Of a stretch of 50,387 nt of DNA, positions 16,759 through 24,700 are shown piece by piece. The translations under genes and the position numbers were made by a program. Each line of letters starts with the position of its first letter. The first letter of the stretch is position 1. This stretch comes from Chryseosolibacter indicum (GTDB lineage Bacteria; Bacteroidota; Bacteroidia; Cytophagales; Cyclobacteriaceae), in assembly GCF_018598585.1 (NCBI RefSeq), contig NZ_JAHESD010000044.1, forward strand, positions 1-50,387, in the 5' to 3' direction. A model generated the notes under the pieces. That model was given only the letters and a program-made list of their open reading frames with translations, had not been told where the DNA came from and ran no database searches.

Positions 16759-18102
16759 CTAACGAATTCCGGAACGCCCCGCAAAGTATTCCACTGCTTC
16801 GTCTACAATAATATCGCGCGGAGTAATCTTTGTCTTAAGCGTTATTCCCTCAAGTGTTTTGCATCGGCTTAAAGCCACATAGAGCTGGCCATGTGCAAAT
16901 GCGCCTTTGCCCATGTCAATGATAATGTTGTCAAAGGTTAAACCCTGACTTTTGTGAATGGTTATAGCCCACGCAAGCTTAATGGGAAATTGTGTGAACG
17001 TGCCATGCACTACAAAGTTGATTGTATTCTCAATCTTATCCCACGTATATGTTTTATTTTCCCAGAGGGCTGGTTCTACAGGATAAATGTTGCCATCTGC
17101 AAAGCGCACCATAATTCTTTCTCCTGCCAGGTCTTCAATTTTTCCTATGCTTCCATTTACCCATCTGCCTTGCAAATCGTTTTTCACCATCATAACCTGT
17201 GCACCTCTTTTTAATTTTAAAACCGCTGGGGCGGGATATAATCTTTCATGAAAGGTGCCTTCTATCTCAGCTTTATAGGTATATAGGGGAGTTTTTAAGT
17301 TCATTAATTCGCGAAGGTTCTCAGTATCGGCAATGGCGTTAACTGAGCTAAGCGTAATTGCAAAATCTTTACTGAATTTACTATCGGGGTTATAGCGTTG
17401 ATTGATATCATTCAGATCATCTTGAGTAGCTATTCCCATTCTTATCCTGTTTAACAGGTAGATGAAATTTTCATCCTGCTGGCGATAAATCTTTTTCAGC
17501 TCAATGATCCTTGGTTTTGAGTTTCTGAAAACATCCGCACTAAAGAAATACGGCGTTTCGTAGATATCCTCTTCCAGTACGGCGTAGTCCTTAGCGTTTA
17601 CAACCGGTGCAAGCTGAAATATATCTCCAACCAGTATAAGTTGTTTCCCTCCGAAAGGAATGTCATTTCCTGTGTTTAATCGCAGTGCCTGGTCAATGGC
17701 ATCCATCAGATCAGCGCGTACCATAGATACTTCGTCGATGATGAGTGTTTCCATCTTTTTCAAAATCCTGTATCTCGGGTGACTCCGACTCCAGATCCTG
17801 ATGTCAGGATCATTTTTCACCATTGGCCTTAACGGGAATCCAAAAAAAGAATGAATAGTACTGCCTCCAACCTGCAAAGCTGCAAGGCCTGTGGGAGCAA
17901 GCACCACGTGTTTCTTGGTGGTTGTTTTTCTGAAGTAGTTTAAGAGTGTTGATTTCCCTGTGCCGGCGCGGCCTGTGAGAAATACGGTTTCGCCCGAATG
18001 CTGCATAAGGTCATATGCAGAAGCAAGGTCATCTTCAAGACGAAAATCATGCGGAATTATAATCGATTCTCTAATCGAACTATTTGAAGAAGCCTTACCC
18101 AT
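16759..18102 (-). CDS. Pif1/RecD-like superfamily 1 DNA helicase
   Basis: This is an ATP-dependent 5'-3' DNA helicase of the Pif1 group, 447 residues. Motifs in order: Walker A GRAGTGKST (Lys50), Ia-like VVLAPTGLAALQVGGSTIHS, Walker B LIIDEVSMV, motif III VGDIFQLAPVV, then motif V WAITIHKSQGLTFDNI and motif VI YVALSRCKTLEGI. These are the conserved Pif1 elements, including the TIHSFFGFP signature stretch after motif Ia. Pif1 helicases unwind forked DNA and G-quadruplexes. The start is ATG. The RRM gene lies upstream on the same strand beyond a terminator, so this gene is probably transcribed alone. Confidence 0.95.
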   Translation of the reverse strand: MGKASSNSSIRESIIIPHDFRLEDDLASAYDLMQHSGETVFLTGRAGTGKSTLLNYFRKTTTKKHVVLAPTGLAALQVGGSTIHSFFGFPLRPMVKNDPDIRIWSRSHPRYRILKKMETLIIDEVSMVRADLMDAIDQALRLNTGNDIPFGGKQLILVGDIFQLAPVVNAKDYAVLEEDIYETPYFFSADVFRNSKPRIIELKKIYRQQDENFIYLLNRIRMGIATQDDLNDINQRYNPDSKFSKDFAITLSSVNAIADTENLRELMNLKTPLYTYKAEIEGTFHERLYPAPAVLKLKRGAQVMMVKNDLQGRWVNGSIGKIEDLAGERIMVRFADGNIYPVEPALWENKTYTWDKIENTINFVVHGTFTQFPIKLAWAITIHKSQGLTFDNIIIDMGKGAFAHGQLYVALSRCKTLEGITLKTKITPRDIIVDEAVEYFAGRSGIR

Positions 18103-18170
18103 TATTGATTTGTAAAATTAGTGAACGTACTTGTATTTCTTCAAATCAACAGGAGAGAGAGGGATAATAA

Positions 18171-18203
18171 AAAAAACACCGACTGAAGTAGCCGGTGTTT
18201 TAT
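18171..18203 (-). terminator. Intrinsic terminator of the RRM gene
   Basis: AAAACACCG and CGGTGTTTT make a 9-bp stem around an 11-base loop. On the leftward strand the stem ends in eight T. It lies 7 bp past the RRM stop codon. Confidence 0.85.
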
Positions 18204-18210
18204 TCAGAGC

Positions 18211-18516
18211 TTAGTGTTTAAACCTATCGCGGTAGCCATAATAACTTGCGAAGCTATTGTAAACTACAGTTGATTTTTTAGGCTTGGCTTCATTTACTTT
18301 TAGTCGTTTATTAGCAAAAGGTTTTGCATCCAATTCCTGAATGGCCTTTGTTGCTAATTGATCATCAGTCATTTCTACGAAGGCAAAACCTCTTGGTTCA
18401 CCTGATTCATGATCTTTTACAATTCTTACAGATTTTACTTCACCGAATTGATTGAAGAGGCTTCTCAATTCTTTCTCGGTCGCCTGGCGATCGAGATTTC
18501 CGACATAAATATTCAT
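18211..18516 (-). CDS. RRM-domain RNA-binding protein
   Basis: This is a small single-stranded-RNA-binding protein, 101 residues. One RNA recognition motif fills residues 1-78, with RNP2 as IYVGNL and RNP1 as RGFAFVEM. The C-terminal tail is basic and aromatic (KPKKSTVVYN, SYYGYRDRFKH). Such single-RRM proteins are widespread in Bacteroidota and cyanobacteria. In Bacteroides they have been proposed as global RNA-binding regulators. The longest frame starts with TTG at 18522; the ATG two codons later is chosen. The 650 bp before it hold no gene but do hold a striking inverted repeat array, which might be its leader or an unrelated element. Confidence 0.95.
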   Translation of the reverse strand: MNIYVGNLDRQATEKELRSLFNQFGEVKSVRIVKDHESGEPRGFAFVEMTDDQLATKAIQELDAKPFANKRLKVNEAKPKKSTVVYNSFASYYGYRDRFKH

Positions 18517-19167
18517 TCTCAAATAAGACTTAAGGTTGATAATGTGGTAATTCTGTCTCGAGATGTGCTAACAGGACGATAGGGAAATTACCAGTTGTTA
18601 AAGAAGATGGGAATCCACTTCTTTGATTTCTGTATGTATAACTATCTGAACCATGTGTTTGGTTCCATTTTTCTGCTAAGAAATATCAGATCTTACGCGG
18701 TAAAATTTCTTTAATGTGACCCCAAGTTTATGCAACCGGATTTTACCAAAGTAGTATCCGGGATGAGCACTTCTTCATCCCCAAAAACATACCCTGGAAG
18801 AACAAATCTAATAGTATCCCTGGCAATAAACTGTAGGGTTTCTTAGCTACTGGTCTGTACAGCCAACACCAGAAAGTAAATTGCGGTGCGAATAGGATTT
18901 CCACAATTGAGCCGCAACTTACTTTAGCCGTATTTGAGACCGGGTTAAGCCGTACTTGAGCCGTATATGAGCCGTATCAGGCCTCAAATTTCGCTAAAAA
19001 CAGGGTTTATACGGCTCATATACGGCTTATATACGGCTCAACTATGACTAATCTACCGGTACCATCCGAAATACCCCTGCCAATTCAAACATTTTAACCT
19101 CCTATGTAGGAACATTAAAAATCGGGAGGTTTTCAGTTTACGACATGAAGATTTAGATCAAAGCCTT
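18517..19167. other. Gene-free 651-bp stretch with repeat array
   Basis: No convincing gene is present between cinA and the RRM gene, both leftward. It contains the 11-bp repeat array at 18926-19038. Near the cinA end, AACCTCC and GGAGGTT (19096-19131) may form a weak cinA terminator. A 43-codon leftward open stretch (18714-18842) lacks a start codon and is at most a remnant. Confidence 0.6.
18926..19038. repeat. 11-bp repeat array folded as a long inverted repeat
   Basis: Five head-to-tail 11-bp units with consensus AGCCGTATnTG fill 18926-18980 (units at 18926, degenerate 18937, 18948, 18959, 18970). After a 25-base centre, three units in the opposite orientation (AnTATACGGCT-like) fill 19006-19038. 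The 30-base arms 18948-18977 and 19009-19038 are complementary at 27 positions, so a transcript from either strand would form a long hairpin. The 11-bp period is close to one DNA helical turn, so the units could also be face-aligned protein-binding sites. Confidence 0.85.
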
Positions 19168-20415
19168 CTATTGAGGCAGGTTTTGTCTAATAAGATTTAA
19201 GGTTGCAATTGCAGTCATCCGGATATTAATCATTCGGTCTTTAGAGAGCTGGAGTTTGCGGGTTTGCGTTTTGCCCTTATCGGCGTAAGCGATCCATACA
19301 GTGCCTACGGGCTTTTCAGGCGTACCTCCGCCGGGCCCTGCTATTCCGCTTGTAGCTACTCCAATATCGGTATTGAATTTTGTTCTTATCAGGTTCGCCA
19401 TTTCTATAACGGTTTCTTCGCTTACCGCACCGAATTGGTTCAGGGTTTCCGGGTTAACGCCAAGCTGCGCCATTTTAATGTCGTAGGCGTAGGGTACCAA
19501 ACCGCCAAGAAAGTATTCAGAACTGCCAGGAGCGCTTGTAATGAGGTGAGAGAGGTATCCTCCGGTACAGCTTTCTGCTACCGCCAACGTAAGCTTCTTC
19601 TGGCATAGGGCGTTACCTAGAACTACCTCAAGGGGGTCTTCGCCTATTCCGAATATGTACTCGCCTGCCAGTGGCCTTAATTGCTCAACCAATCTGTTTG
19701 ATTCTGCTGCCAGCTGATCTTTATTTTCCCCCATGGCCGTAAGTCTTAGCCTTACTTCACCGAGACTTGGCAGATACGCTAGCTTAAAATGCGGAGGTAA
19801 TGATTGCTCCCAAGGTTGGATCTTATCAGCCAGGAAAGACTCTCCGATACCTACGGTTCTTATGACTGTATGCTGGATAGTAGGTGTCTGGAATGTCTTC
19901 TGTAGTTTAGGCACCACTATATCGGTCATCATCAATTTCATTTCGTGTGGCACACCAGGCATGGATACGAATACTTTGCCCTTTCTTTCGAACCACATAC
20001 CTGGAGCGGTGCCCATTTTATTGGTAACCTTTTCGCAGCATATGGGTAACGCGGCCTGCTGACGGTTTATTTCAGTAAGCTCACGGCCTCTGCTCTTGAA
20101 GAATTCTGTTACTTCGGCTAGTGCCTCCTCATGAATGCGTACCTCACAATTGAAGTATTTTGCGAGACAAGGTTTGGTGATGTCATCGCTGGTAGGGCCG
20201 AGGCCACCAGTAATTAATATAATGTCAGCTCGTGTTTCTGCTTCCGCGAAAGCGTTAAGAATTTCTTCTTCCAGATCCCCTACTGTTGTTTTCCTGATCA
20301 CCTTTATACCTACGTTTGACAGTGCTACGCTCATCCATTGTGAGTTGGTATCTACAATCTGTCCATATAAAATCTCATCGCCTATGGTAAGAAGTTCTGC
20401 TGTTATTGTTCTCAT
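19168..20415 (-). CDS. cinA: CinA family protein (NMN amidohydrolase-like)
   Basis: This is a 415-residue, two-domain CinA. Residues 1-170 are the MoaB/MogA-like COG1058 domain (ELLTIGDEILYGQIVDTNS, TGGLGPTSDDITK, GTAPGM, MPGVPHEM). Residues about 250-412 are the PncC domain (AVAESCTGGYLSHLITSAPGSS as split motifs, SGIAGPGGGTPEKPVGTVW), which hydrolyses nicotinamide mononucleotide to nicotinate mononucleotide in NAD salvage. The first domain is linked to ADP-ribose pyrophosphatase activity in some bacteria. The start is ATG. It is divergent from the lipoprotein gene at 20562 and stands alone. The symbol follows the family name and does not imply a role in competence. Confidence 0.95.
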   Translation of the reverse strand: MRTITAELLTIGDEILYGQIVDTNSQWMSVALSNVGIKVIRKTTVGDLEEEILNAFAEAETRADIILITGGLGPTSDDITKPCLAKYFNCEVRIHEEALAEVTEFFKSRGRELTEINRQQAALPICCEKVTNKMGTAPGMWFERKGKVFVSMPGVPHEMKLMMTDIVVPKLQKTFQTPTIQHTVIRTVGIGESFLADKIQPWEQSLPPHFKLAYLPSLGEVRLRLTAMGENKDQLAAESNRLVEQLRPLAGEYIFGIGEDPLEVVLGNALCQKKLTLAVAESCTGGYLSHLITSAPGSSEYFLGGLVPYAYDIKMAQLGVNPETLNQFGAVSEETVIEMANLIRTKFNTDIGVATSGIAGPGGGTPEKPVGTVWIAYADKGKTQTRKLQLSKDRMINIRMTAIATLNLIRQNLPQ

Positions 20416-20561
20416 TAATGTTAATTCTGTGTGCTCAAATACAGTAAATTTTAAAACCTATGCAATTGTTCTTCTGATTGATTAAAAAATTAAATAATCT
20501 TTCCAGCGTTTGGATAATCATGGCGGTCTTACCATTAAGACCAACATTAACTGAAAAGTTT

Positions 20562-21575
20562 ATGCATTTAAAAAAAGAAAAAAGCCTACCGGCTACCCTC
20601 GTTCAACTTGTTTTGATTATTTGTATTACCACCTTTATTGGTTGTGATGTGCTGGAACCTGATGAAATAGATGAAGAATCAGCGGTACAGTTAAATGCTG
20701 AACCTATTTATATCTCACCTTCAGGTTCTGGAATTATCGATCTTAAAGCTCTGATAACATCTTCATCCAATGTTAAACTATCAATTGCTTATCAACCAAA
20801 GCTTGGAACATTAAAATCATTAGGAGAATACCTGTTGGAGTACACCCCTAATAAAGGAGTGCGAAATGCAAGAGATCGATTTGGTATTTCCATTTTTGGA
20901 AAAAACAATGCAGTGATATTGCAAGACTCAATTCCAATTATAATAGGAGATTCAACAGATATTCCTTGCGGGATGTTTGCCAATAACGATTACATCTATA
21001 ATGTTCTTGGCCCTGTTGAGATTAACGTTCTCAGAAATGATACACTTTGCAATGGCAATAAGGCTGATCTCCAAGTCTCCATTCCTGCTATTGGGAGTGA
21101 TACAATACCGATGCCATCTCATGGAACAGTGCAGGTGTTATCAAACGGTAATATTCGTTATACACCAGGTGCGGGATTTAATGGAAACGACTCATTTGTT
21201 TATCGTATTGCGCTTGCGCAGGCAGGGGGTAGTGAGTTGATACGCCACGCCTTTGTATACATCAGTAAGACAAATAACTGTAGCGATAGCCTTACAGTTG
21301 TTGACGACTTGTATACTTTCGATATGGATACGGTTAACCTGTCTAAGCCTTTCCACATGGATGTGTTACGCAATGATGAATATTGTTATAATGCAAGACT
21401 GAAAATAACTGTGGTTGACCTTCCGCAAGGAAAGCTTGTATCGGATTCCACAAGGGGGTATTACTATACTTTTCCAGCAAATACTGTAACAGGTTTTACA
21501 GATCGATTTAAATACCGGGTTTGTTTAAATGATAGTATCTGTGAAGAAGCTGAAGTAACGATCGAAACCCGGTAA
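20562..21575 (+). CDS. Lipoprotein with tandem cadherin/Ig-like domains
   Basis: This is a surface or periplasmic lipoprotein of 337 residues. The ATG at 20562 gives a clean lipoprotein signal (KKEKSLPATLVQLVLIIC, lipobox FIGC, Cys28); the longer frame from TTG at 20478 would bury it and is rejected. After an acidic stretch (EPDEIDEES) there are three beta-sandwich-like repeats. The second contains VQVLSNGNIRYTPGAGFNGN and then DSFVYRI, the signature of bacterial cadherin-like/Big_9 domains. Paired cysteines recur about once per repeat. The gene lies just upstream of an ECF sigma factor gene but a terminator separates them. It could be an adhesion protein or a sensor lipoprotein for that sigma system; neither is shown. 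Confidence 0.88.
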   Translation: MHLKKEKSLPATLVQLVLIICITTFIGCDVLEPDEIDEESAVQLNAEPIYISPSGSGIIDLKALITSSSNVKLSIAYQPKLGTLKSLGEYLLEYTPNKGVRNARDRFGISIFGKNNAVILQDSIPIIIGDSTDIPCGMFANNDYIYNVLGPVEINVLRNDTLCNGNKADLQVSIPAIGSDTIPMPSHGTVQVLSNGNIRYTPGAGFNGNDSFVYRIALAQAGGSELIRHAFVYISKTNNCSDSLTVVDDLYTFDMDTVNLSKPFHMDVLRNDEYCYNARLKITVVDLPQGKLVSDSTRGYYYTFPANTVTGFTDRFKYRVCLNDSICEEAEVTIETR

Positions 21576-21593
21576 CCAACATCATAGTATCTT

Positions 21594-21624
21594 ATCATCC
21601 GCATGCATTATGCGGATGATTTTA
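21594..21624 (+). terminator. Strong hairpin between lipoprotein and sigma factor genes
   Basis: ATCATCCGCAT and ATGCGGATGAT form a perfect 11-bp stem with a GCATT loop, followed by TTTACTGTTTT. It fits an intrinsic terminator for the lipoprotein gene. The stem ends only 11 bases before the sigma factor ATG, so it could also affect sigma factor translation. Confidence 0.75.
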
Positions 21625-21631
21625 CTGTTTT

Positions 21632-22180
21632 ATGACTGATCGAGAATTAGTATACCAATGTGGGAAGGGGGATGCGGAAGCACAACGTATCCTGTATGAT
21701 CTCTACAAATACCGTTTAATGGGTATCTGCCGAAGGTATACATCTGGCCGTGAGGAGGCGCAGGATGTGTTACAGGAAGTATTTATAAAAATTTTTACTA
21801 AGATTAATCAACTGGATAACGTTGAGAAGCTGGAGAACTGGCTAATCAAAATTACAGTGAATACGGCTGTTAACTATTATCATCATGCTAAACGACTTCG
21901 TTTTGATAGCCTGGAAGAAATACAAGCTGAAAGTGGCGACTACGAGTTAATACTTTCAAATGTATCTGATGAGTTTTTGTTGGGTTTAATTAATGCTTTA
22001 CCTGATGGTTGTCGCGTGGTTTTCAACCTTTACATTGTTGAAGGTTATAGTCATGCTGAAATTGCAGAGATGTTGAATATTTCGGAGTCTACGTCACGTT
22101 CACAACTGGTTTATGCGAAGAATATTTTGAAGGATAAATTAAGTAAAGCAGGTGTTTTACGATATGAAAAGTATGCATGA
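21632..22180 (+). CDS. ECF-type RNA polymerase sigma factor
   Basis: This is an extracytoplasmic-function (sigma-70 group 4) factor of 182 residues. Region 2 covers about 8-80 with YDLYKYRLMGICRRY, DVLQEVFIKIF and LENWLIKITVNTAVNYY. Region 4 covers about 115-172, with a helix-turn-helix in YIVEGYSHAEIAEMLNIS followed by ESTSRSQLVYAKNILK, the usual ECF ending. Region 3 is absent, as expected. The next gene overlaps by 17 bp and carries anti-sigma-like features, so the two form a sigma/anti-sigma pair. The ATG start follows closely after a strong hairpin. The target genes are unknown. Confidence 0.96.
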   Translation: MTDRELVYQCGKGDAEAQRILYDLYKYRLMGICRRYTSGREEAQDVLQEVFIKIFTKINQLDNVEKLENWLIKITVNTAVNYYHHAKRLRFDSLEEIQAESGDYELILSNVSDEFLLGLINALPDGCRVVFNLYIVEGYSHAEIAEMLNISESTSRSQLVYAKNILKDKLSKAGVLRYEKYA

Positions 22181-23828
22181 CGATTTACCAGAAGATGAAC
22201 TGAAAAAAAGACTGGGGAATTTTAAGGAGTCGCCAGACGAAGGACTTTGGAAGAGAATCCAGGCGGGTAAACCTTCTGGAGATATAAACATTGCTGATAA
22301 ACTAAAAGCATATGAGGAAAAGCCTGATAATATTGTTTGGAATAATATTCGCACTGAAATTTATCGCCAACGCTTTGTAGATAGGCTTGACGTTGTACAG
22401 CACGTATTGGCAGTGGCGACAATGCTACTACTAATTCATCCAGGTTTATTCCAATCATTTGAAAAAATGGAAAAGCAAAAGGAGGCGCTACATATTGATA
22501 CATTATCGCTTAGGCTTTATACTTTAAAAGGTGCTGATACTTCCGCTAATGAGAACATTAAAAAAGGAATATATGACAATGCAGAGCGTGTTGAGCGGAA
22601 AAATAGTAAAGCAGTTAATAGTAACAATAGAAATGATAATTCGAGTGCCTATAATGATAGCAGAAAGCCTGGTGTAATTGACAGAAGTAGGAAGGCTATT
22701 GATCTAACAAAGGAGTCAGCCGTTAAGAGAAAGTATAGTAACGGGAAGTCTGAAAAAATCTCTGATTCCACTAATGTTTTTACAATAAGTGAAGATGTTT
22801 CCATTGTAAAAAAGGAATATCGAGCTAATGGTGTCGTTACTGCCGATAATACAGCATTGTCTTCTGGTGAAAAACTTTCTACCTCAGGCACAACAGCTCA
22901 CAAAGAACGCTTTGAACATAAGCTCCAAATGCAATCTAAAGAGAAGGCCAATATTAATCATAACATGTATTTAAAGGATACCGTTATTAACAAAAGTGAT
23001 TTTGAAGAACGCCTTGGTGCCCATATTCTCAACAACATACATTTTACTTCAGAACAGGATAATAAGTTTAAAGATGGCGTAATTCAGGATTCGGTACAGA
23101 AGAATGATTCAGTTTCCCGTGAAGTAGCTCACCTCTCAACAAACAAGGCAGATACTTTGGTTGCCAGAAAAATTATAATTCAAGATGATAAGGAAGAAAG
23201 AAACCAACACTTCTCTTTGTATGTGCTGGTGATGCCTACGCTCGGGTACCAACAGATAAAGCCTGTAAAAGATGATGGAATACTTGTTGAGAGCATAGAT
23301 AAATTGTCAGCATTTTCACCGAAAAGACTTGGTATTAGAGCAGAGTTTGGAGTAGAGAAGAAGTTGTCAGATAAGGTGGCTCTTGACCTGGGGCTGGTTT
23401 ATTTTCAACGCAAGCAAACGTTGCAATATCGATTTAGAAGTACAGCAGAGGTAGAGGTGACCCCCATTAACCCGGGCTCCTTAGAGTATGATATTTCTAT
23501 GGGTAACACGCATGATACTTATGAATATGAGCTTAAAAATTTAGGGATGCTAGCCGGCTTGAATTATACAATTAAAGCAAGGTCATGGATGCAAATGGTT
23601 GGTTTGGCAGCTGAGCTCCATCGTAACCTTTCAAAGTCCAATGGCCAGGTATATCTTTTTGGCAATGTGTATTACAGAGTTTCTCGTCAAATAAGTAGAC
23701 AGTTTCATTTAATAATTCAACCTACGGTTAATTACTCCTTAAATATGGGTAAACAAGTAGGTACTCCTTTTTACGTGAAGCCATACGGTTTAGGCTTAAA
23801 CTTTGGTGTATACTACCGGTTTGAATAG
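22164..23828 (+). CDS. Anti-sigma-like protein with predicted outer-membrane barrel (Dma-like)
   Basis: This 554-residue protein seems to span the whole envelope. Residues 1-70 are cytoplasmic and hold two copies of a motif, LGNFKESPDEGLWKRI and LKAYEEKPDNIVWNNI, like the N-termini of Bacteroidota anti-sigma factors. One transmembrane helix follows (about 78-96, VQHVLAVATMLLLIHPGLF). Residues 100-335 are polar, Ser/Asn/Lys-rich and probably disordered, long enough to cross the periplasm. Residues 345-554 alternate hydrophobic and aromatic residues as in an eight-stranded outer-membrane barrel, ending GLNFGVYYRFE. I recall this layout as that of the dual-membrane-spanning anti-sigma factors (Dma) of Bacteroides thetaiotaomicron. 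The ATG at 22164 is preferred to GTG at 22152; it overlaps the sigma gene by 17 bp. Confidence 0.85.
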   Translation: MKSMHDDLPEDELKKRLGNFKESPDEGLWKRIQAGKPSGDINIADKLKAYEEKPDNIVWNNIRTEIYRQRFVDRLDVVQHVLAVATMLLLIHPGLFQSFEKMEKQKEALHIDTLSLRLYTLKGADTSANENIKKGIYDNAERVERKNSKAVNSNNRNDNSSAYNDSRKPGVIDRSRKAIDLTKESAVKRKYSNGKSEKISDSTNVFTISEDVSIVKKEYRANGVVTADNTALSSGEKLSTSGTTAHKERFEHKLQMQSKEKANINHNMYLKDTVINKSDFEERLGAHILNNIHFTSEQDNKFKDGVIQDSVQKNDSVSREVAHLSTNKADTLVARKIIIQDDKEERNQHFSLYVLVMPTLGYQQIKPVKDDGILVESIDKLSAFSPKRLGIRAEFGVEKKLSDKVALDLGLVYFQRKQTLQYRFRSTAEVEVTPINPGSLEYDISMGNTHDTYEYELKNLGMLAGLNYTIKARSWMQMVGLAAELHRNLSKSNGQVYLFGNVYYRVSRQISRQFHLIIQPTVNYSLNMGKQVGTPFYVKPYGLGLNFGVYYRFE

Positions 23829-23922
23829 TTCTATTGCCGTTCAACTAGTGAAACTCTAAGTTGTTGAAATGCTTTACTTCGGCCTGTTTACTTTGTGTAT
23901 CTTGCGATTGAATTTTAAAAAT

Positions 23923-24648
23923 ATGAAGAGAATTGTTTTGTGTGCTTCCCTCATTCTGGGAGCTTGTACATCCGCGCAAATAAATCAGACTATTGGTGAA
24001 GTAAATAAGTCTTTGGGAAAGGGCACTTCAACAAAGGCATTAACAACAGCTGAAGTAGCTGAAGGTTTAAAAGAGGCTTTGATCAAAGGTATCTCTACAG
24101 GGTCTGATCTTGTTTCACAAATGGATGGGTATTTTAAAAATCCTGAAATAAAAATTCCTTTTCCTCCTGATGTTCAGAAAGTAGAAGACAGGTTAAGACA
24201 GATTGGTTTTGGAAATGAAGTAGACAAATTTATTATGACATTGAATCGTGGAGCTGAAGATGCTGCAAAGGAAGCAAAGCCTATCTTTATTACAGCCATT
24301 AAATCAATGACCATAGAAGATGCGTGGGCTATTCTTAAAGGGCAGGATGATGCTGCAACACAATACCTGAAACGTACAACTTCATCACAGCTGAAGGAAA
24401 AATTTAAGCCTGTTATTCAAAATTCGTTAAACAAAGTAAACGCTACAAAGTACTATGGCGATATTGTTACGCGCTATAACCAGATACCATTGGTTCAAAA
24501 AGTAAATCCGGATCTGGATGATTATGCTACTGATAAAGCGATAGAGGGATTGTTTTTGATGATATCAAAAGAAGAAAAGAATATTCGCGAGAACCCTGTT
24601 GCAAGAACTACCGAGCTGCTGAAACGTGTTTTTGGTGCACAACAGTAG
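23923..24648 (+). CDS. DUF4197 lipoprotein
   Basis: This is a 241-residue protein of the DUF4197 family. The ATG at 23923 gives a short lipoprotein signal, MKRIVLCASLILGAC (Cys15). The longer frame from 23869 would add a poor extension and is rejected. The mature part is helical, with ALTTAEVAEGLKEALIKGIS, PFPPDVQKVEDRLRQIGFG and NRGAEDAAKEAKPIF, all typical of the family. Its role is unknown. It follows the anti-sigma-like gene by 94 bp and may or may not belong to that transcript. A hairpin lies just after its stop. Confidence 0.9.
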   Translation: MKRIVLCASLILGACTSAQINQTIGEVNKSLGKGTSTKALTTAEVAEGLKEALIKGISTGSDLVSQMDGYFKNPEIKIPFPPDVQKVEDRLRQIGFGNEVDKFIMTLNRGAEDAAKEAKPIFITAIKSMTIEDAWAILKGQDDAATQYLKRTTSSQLKEKFKPVIQNSLNKVNATKYYGDIVTRYNQIPLVQKVNPDLDDYATDKAIEGLFLMISKEEKNIRENPVARTTELLKRVFGAQQ

Positions 24649-24671
24649 TGCCGCGATATATTAATCATAGC

Positions 24672-24700
24672 TGTGGCTGTGAGGTTATCTTACAGCCACA
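24672..24700. terminator. Hairpin between DUF4197 and SDR genes
   Basis: TGTGGCTGT and ACAGCCACA form a perfect 9-bp stem with an 11-base loop between convergent genes. The SDR stop codon (24685-24687) lies in the loop. ATTTCTT follows on the plus strand, so the T run is weak. Confidence 0.6.

Noticed and set aside
16533-16784. Leftward 83-codon frame opposite the small membrane protein
   Set aside because: It is the shadow of the rightward hydrophobic frame and has no coherent composition of its own.
18714-18842. Leftward 43-codon open stretch (ETLQFIARDTIRF, then VLPGYVFGDEEVLIPDTT)
   Set aside because: It reads somewhat like protein but has no start codon and stops directly before and after; treated as chance or a faint remnant.
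20478-20561. N-terminal extension of the cadherin-like lipoprotein from a TTG start
   Set aside because: It would bury the lipoprotein signal; ATG at 20562 gives a proper signal and lipobox.
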